The position numbers and the translations under genes are program-made. The notes beneath the pieces were generated by a model. That model saw only the letters and a program-made list of their open reading frames with translations. It searched no databases and was not told where the DNA came from. Of a DNA stretch of 7,984 bases, positions 7,615 through 7,984 are shown piece after piece (position 1 is the stretch's first letter; every line of letters starts with the position of its first letter). Source of the stretch: Microthrixaceae bacterium (GTDB taxonomy: Bacteria; Actinomycetota; Acidimicrobiia; Acidimicrobiales; Acidimicrobilacustridaceae); the NCBI GenBank assembly GCA_023264915.1, contig JAHFUU010000095.1:1-7984 (forward strand), given 5' to 3'.

Positions 7615-7636
7615 CTCACACCTGGTTCCGTGTGAG
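7615..7636. repeat. 7-bp inverted repeat, possible operator
   Basis: CTCACAC (7615-7621) and GTGTGAG (7630-7636) are perfect inverted arms around an 8-base spacer. The spacing is typical of a dimeric regulator's operator. It lies about 60-80 bp upstream of the tentative promoter of the Fn3-MoxR operon, so it could serve either flanking gene. No binding protein is identified. Confidence 0.4.
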
Positions 7637-7665
7637 GCCCGCTCGCTGCCGCTCACGGTTCGCAC

Positions 7666-7728
7666 GGTAAGCCCGAAGATGCGCCTTGGTGGCCCGTTGC
7701 GCTGCCCCCCGGCATCTTCGAGCTTGCC
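7666..7728. repeat. 17-bp imperfect inverted repeat with 29-base spacer
   Basis: GGTAAGCCCGAAGATGC (7666-7682) faces GCATCTTCGAGCTTGCC (7712-7728). Fifteen of 17 positions pair, and the inner nine are perfect. One of the two exceptions is a T-G pair that could wobble in RNA. It could be a stem-loop in an RNA, a large operator dyad, or a small palindromic mobile unit. No T-tract follows, so it is not a standard terminator. Confidence 0.7.
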
Positions 7729-7859
7729 TCGGCCAGAACTTGACTCGCGGTTCACGTAGTTCAGCCTCTCAGGCTGCTAGTGCCGAACCCTCACAGATCC
7801 GCGGTTCAGCCTCGACCAGCTCATCCCGTTCGCCGCCTGCCGCCCTCCAAGAAAGGTGA

Positions 7860-7984
7860 GGGGGGGGAGCGACCTGGGCAGAGGTTGCCGACGCGCTCGG
7901 TGTCACCCGCCAGTCGGCCCATCAACGCTTCCGTCGTCTCCGCTACGACCCGGCCACCGGCACCGCCTGGCACGAACCACCCCT
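7860..7984 (+). CDS. Helix-turn-helix protein fragment, start unresolved (3' partial)
   Basis: The last 125 bases read, in one frame running off the window, a clear helix-turn-helix: TWAEVADALGVTRQSAHQRF followed by RRLRYDPATGTAWHEPP. Third positions are mostly C or G. The pattern WAEVADALGVTRQSAHQRF matches small actinobacterial DNA-binding proteins in general form, though I cannot name the family. The start is a problem: a TGA (7857-7859) lies just upstream in this frame, and no ATG, GTG or TTG occurs between it and the motif. A GTG at 7856 would enter this frame only if the run of eight G (7860-7867) had seven. The frame upstream of that run (about 7790-7858: TDPRFSLDQLIPFA and so on) also reads plausibly, which suggests a one-base indel in the G-tract. 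It may be a frameshifted gene, a sequence error or a true remnant. Confidence 0.45.

Larger units (their letters stand above)
7491..7859. other. Non-coding upstream region with inverted repeats
   Basis: This stretch of about 370 bp separates the minus-strand operon from the plus-strand HTH reading at the right edge. I find no frame with convincing protein sequence or third-position bias. It holds the tentative operon promoter, a 10-bp palindrome (7501-7510), a 7-bp dyad (7615-7636), a 17-bp imperfect inverted repeat (7666-7728), and a short tight hairpin CAGCCT-CTC-AGGCTG (7762-7776). Two short direct repeats are also present: CGCGGTTCA at 7746 and 7800, and GTTCAGCCTC at 7759 and 7804. It does not fold visibly as a tRNA. 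Confidence 0.6.

Noticed and set aside
7406..7759. Plus-strand frame of 117 codons spanning the Fn3 gene start and the upstream region
   Set aside because: Half lies antisense to the Fn3 N-terminus, no domain is visible, and it would cover the operon promoter region.
7746..7813. Short direct repeats CGCGGTTCA and GTTCAGCCTC as a possible repeat array
   Set aside because: Only two copies each, with different spacings (54 and 45 bases) and no conserved unit; not a CRISPR or iteron array.
7780..7984. Open plus-strand frame from GTG 7780 to the window end
   Set aside because: Its peptide is Pro/Arg-rich without structure, while the overlapping frame gives a clear helix-turn-helix.

Overview
GC-rich chromosomal DNA of actinobacterial type: C and G dominate third codon positions, GTG starts are used, and every gene end that can be assigned uses TGA. 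The gene set fits a high-GC actinomycete, with a Nocardioides-like or other Propionibacteriales relative as a guess from gene content only.

Layout. The left edge (2-460, + strand) holds the 3' end of an unidentified gene. It converges on a four-gene minus-strand operon that fills about 7490 down to 508. In transcription order this is: (1) a membrane-anchored protein with a propeller-like and fibronectin type III (Fn3) exterior; (2) a MoxR-family AAA+ ATPase; (3) a DUF58 protein; (4) a TgpA/DUF3488-type multi-pass membrane protein with a transglutaminase-like domain. The joints are tight: GTGA overlap (1/2), 19 nt gap (2/3), ATGA overlap (3/4). MoxR, DUF58 and TgpA-type proteins form a well-known conserved neighbourhood, generally thought to act as a chaperone-like ATPase, a vWA-like partner and a membrane effector at the cell envelope. 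About 370 bp of non-coding DNA with several inverted repeats precedes the operon, and the right edge carries the start of a helix-turn-helix (HTH) coding stretch on the + strand.

Most notable. Two consecutive operon genes are each interrupted by one in-frame TAG. In the Fn3 gene the TAG at 5238-5240 is followed by 138 further codons in the same frame, ending exactly in the GTGA overlap with moxR. In moxR the TAG at 4633-4635 falls nine codons after the Walker A lysine, and the rest of an intact AAA+ core follows in the same frame. No other lesion is visible in either gene, and no assigned gene end uses TAG. Recent parallel nonsense mutation, sequence error, or amber readthrough/recoding are the competing explanations. 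In addition, the transglutaminase-like domain lacks the catalytic Cys and His (Pro and Gln in their places), so it is probably a pseudo-enzyme. A 17-bp imperfect inverted repeat (7666-7728) lies in the upstream region. No CRISPR array, tRNA, rRNA or insertion sequence was recognised.
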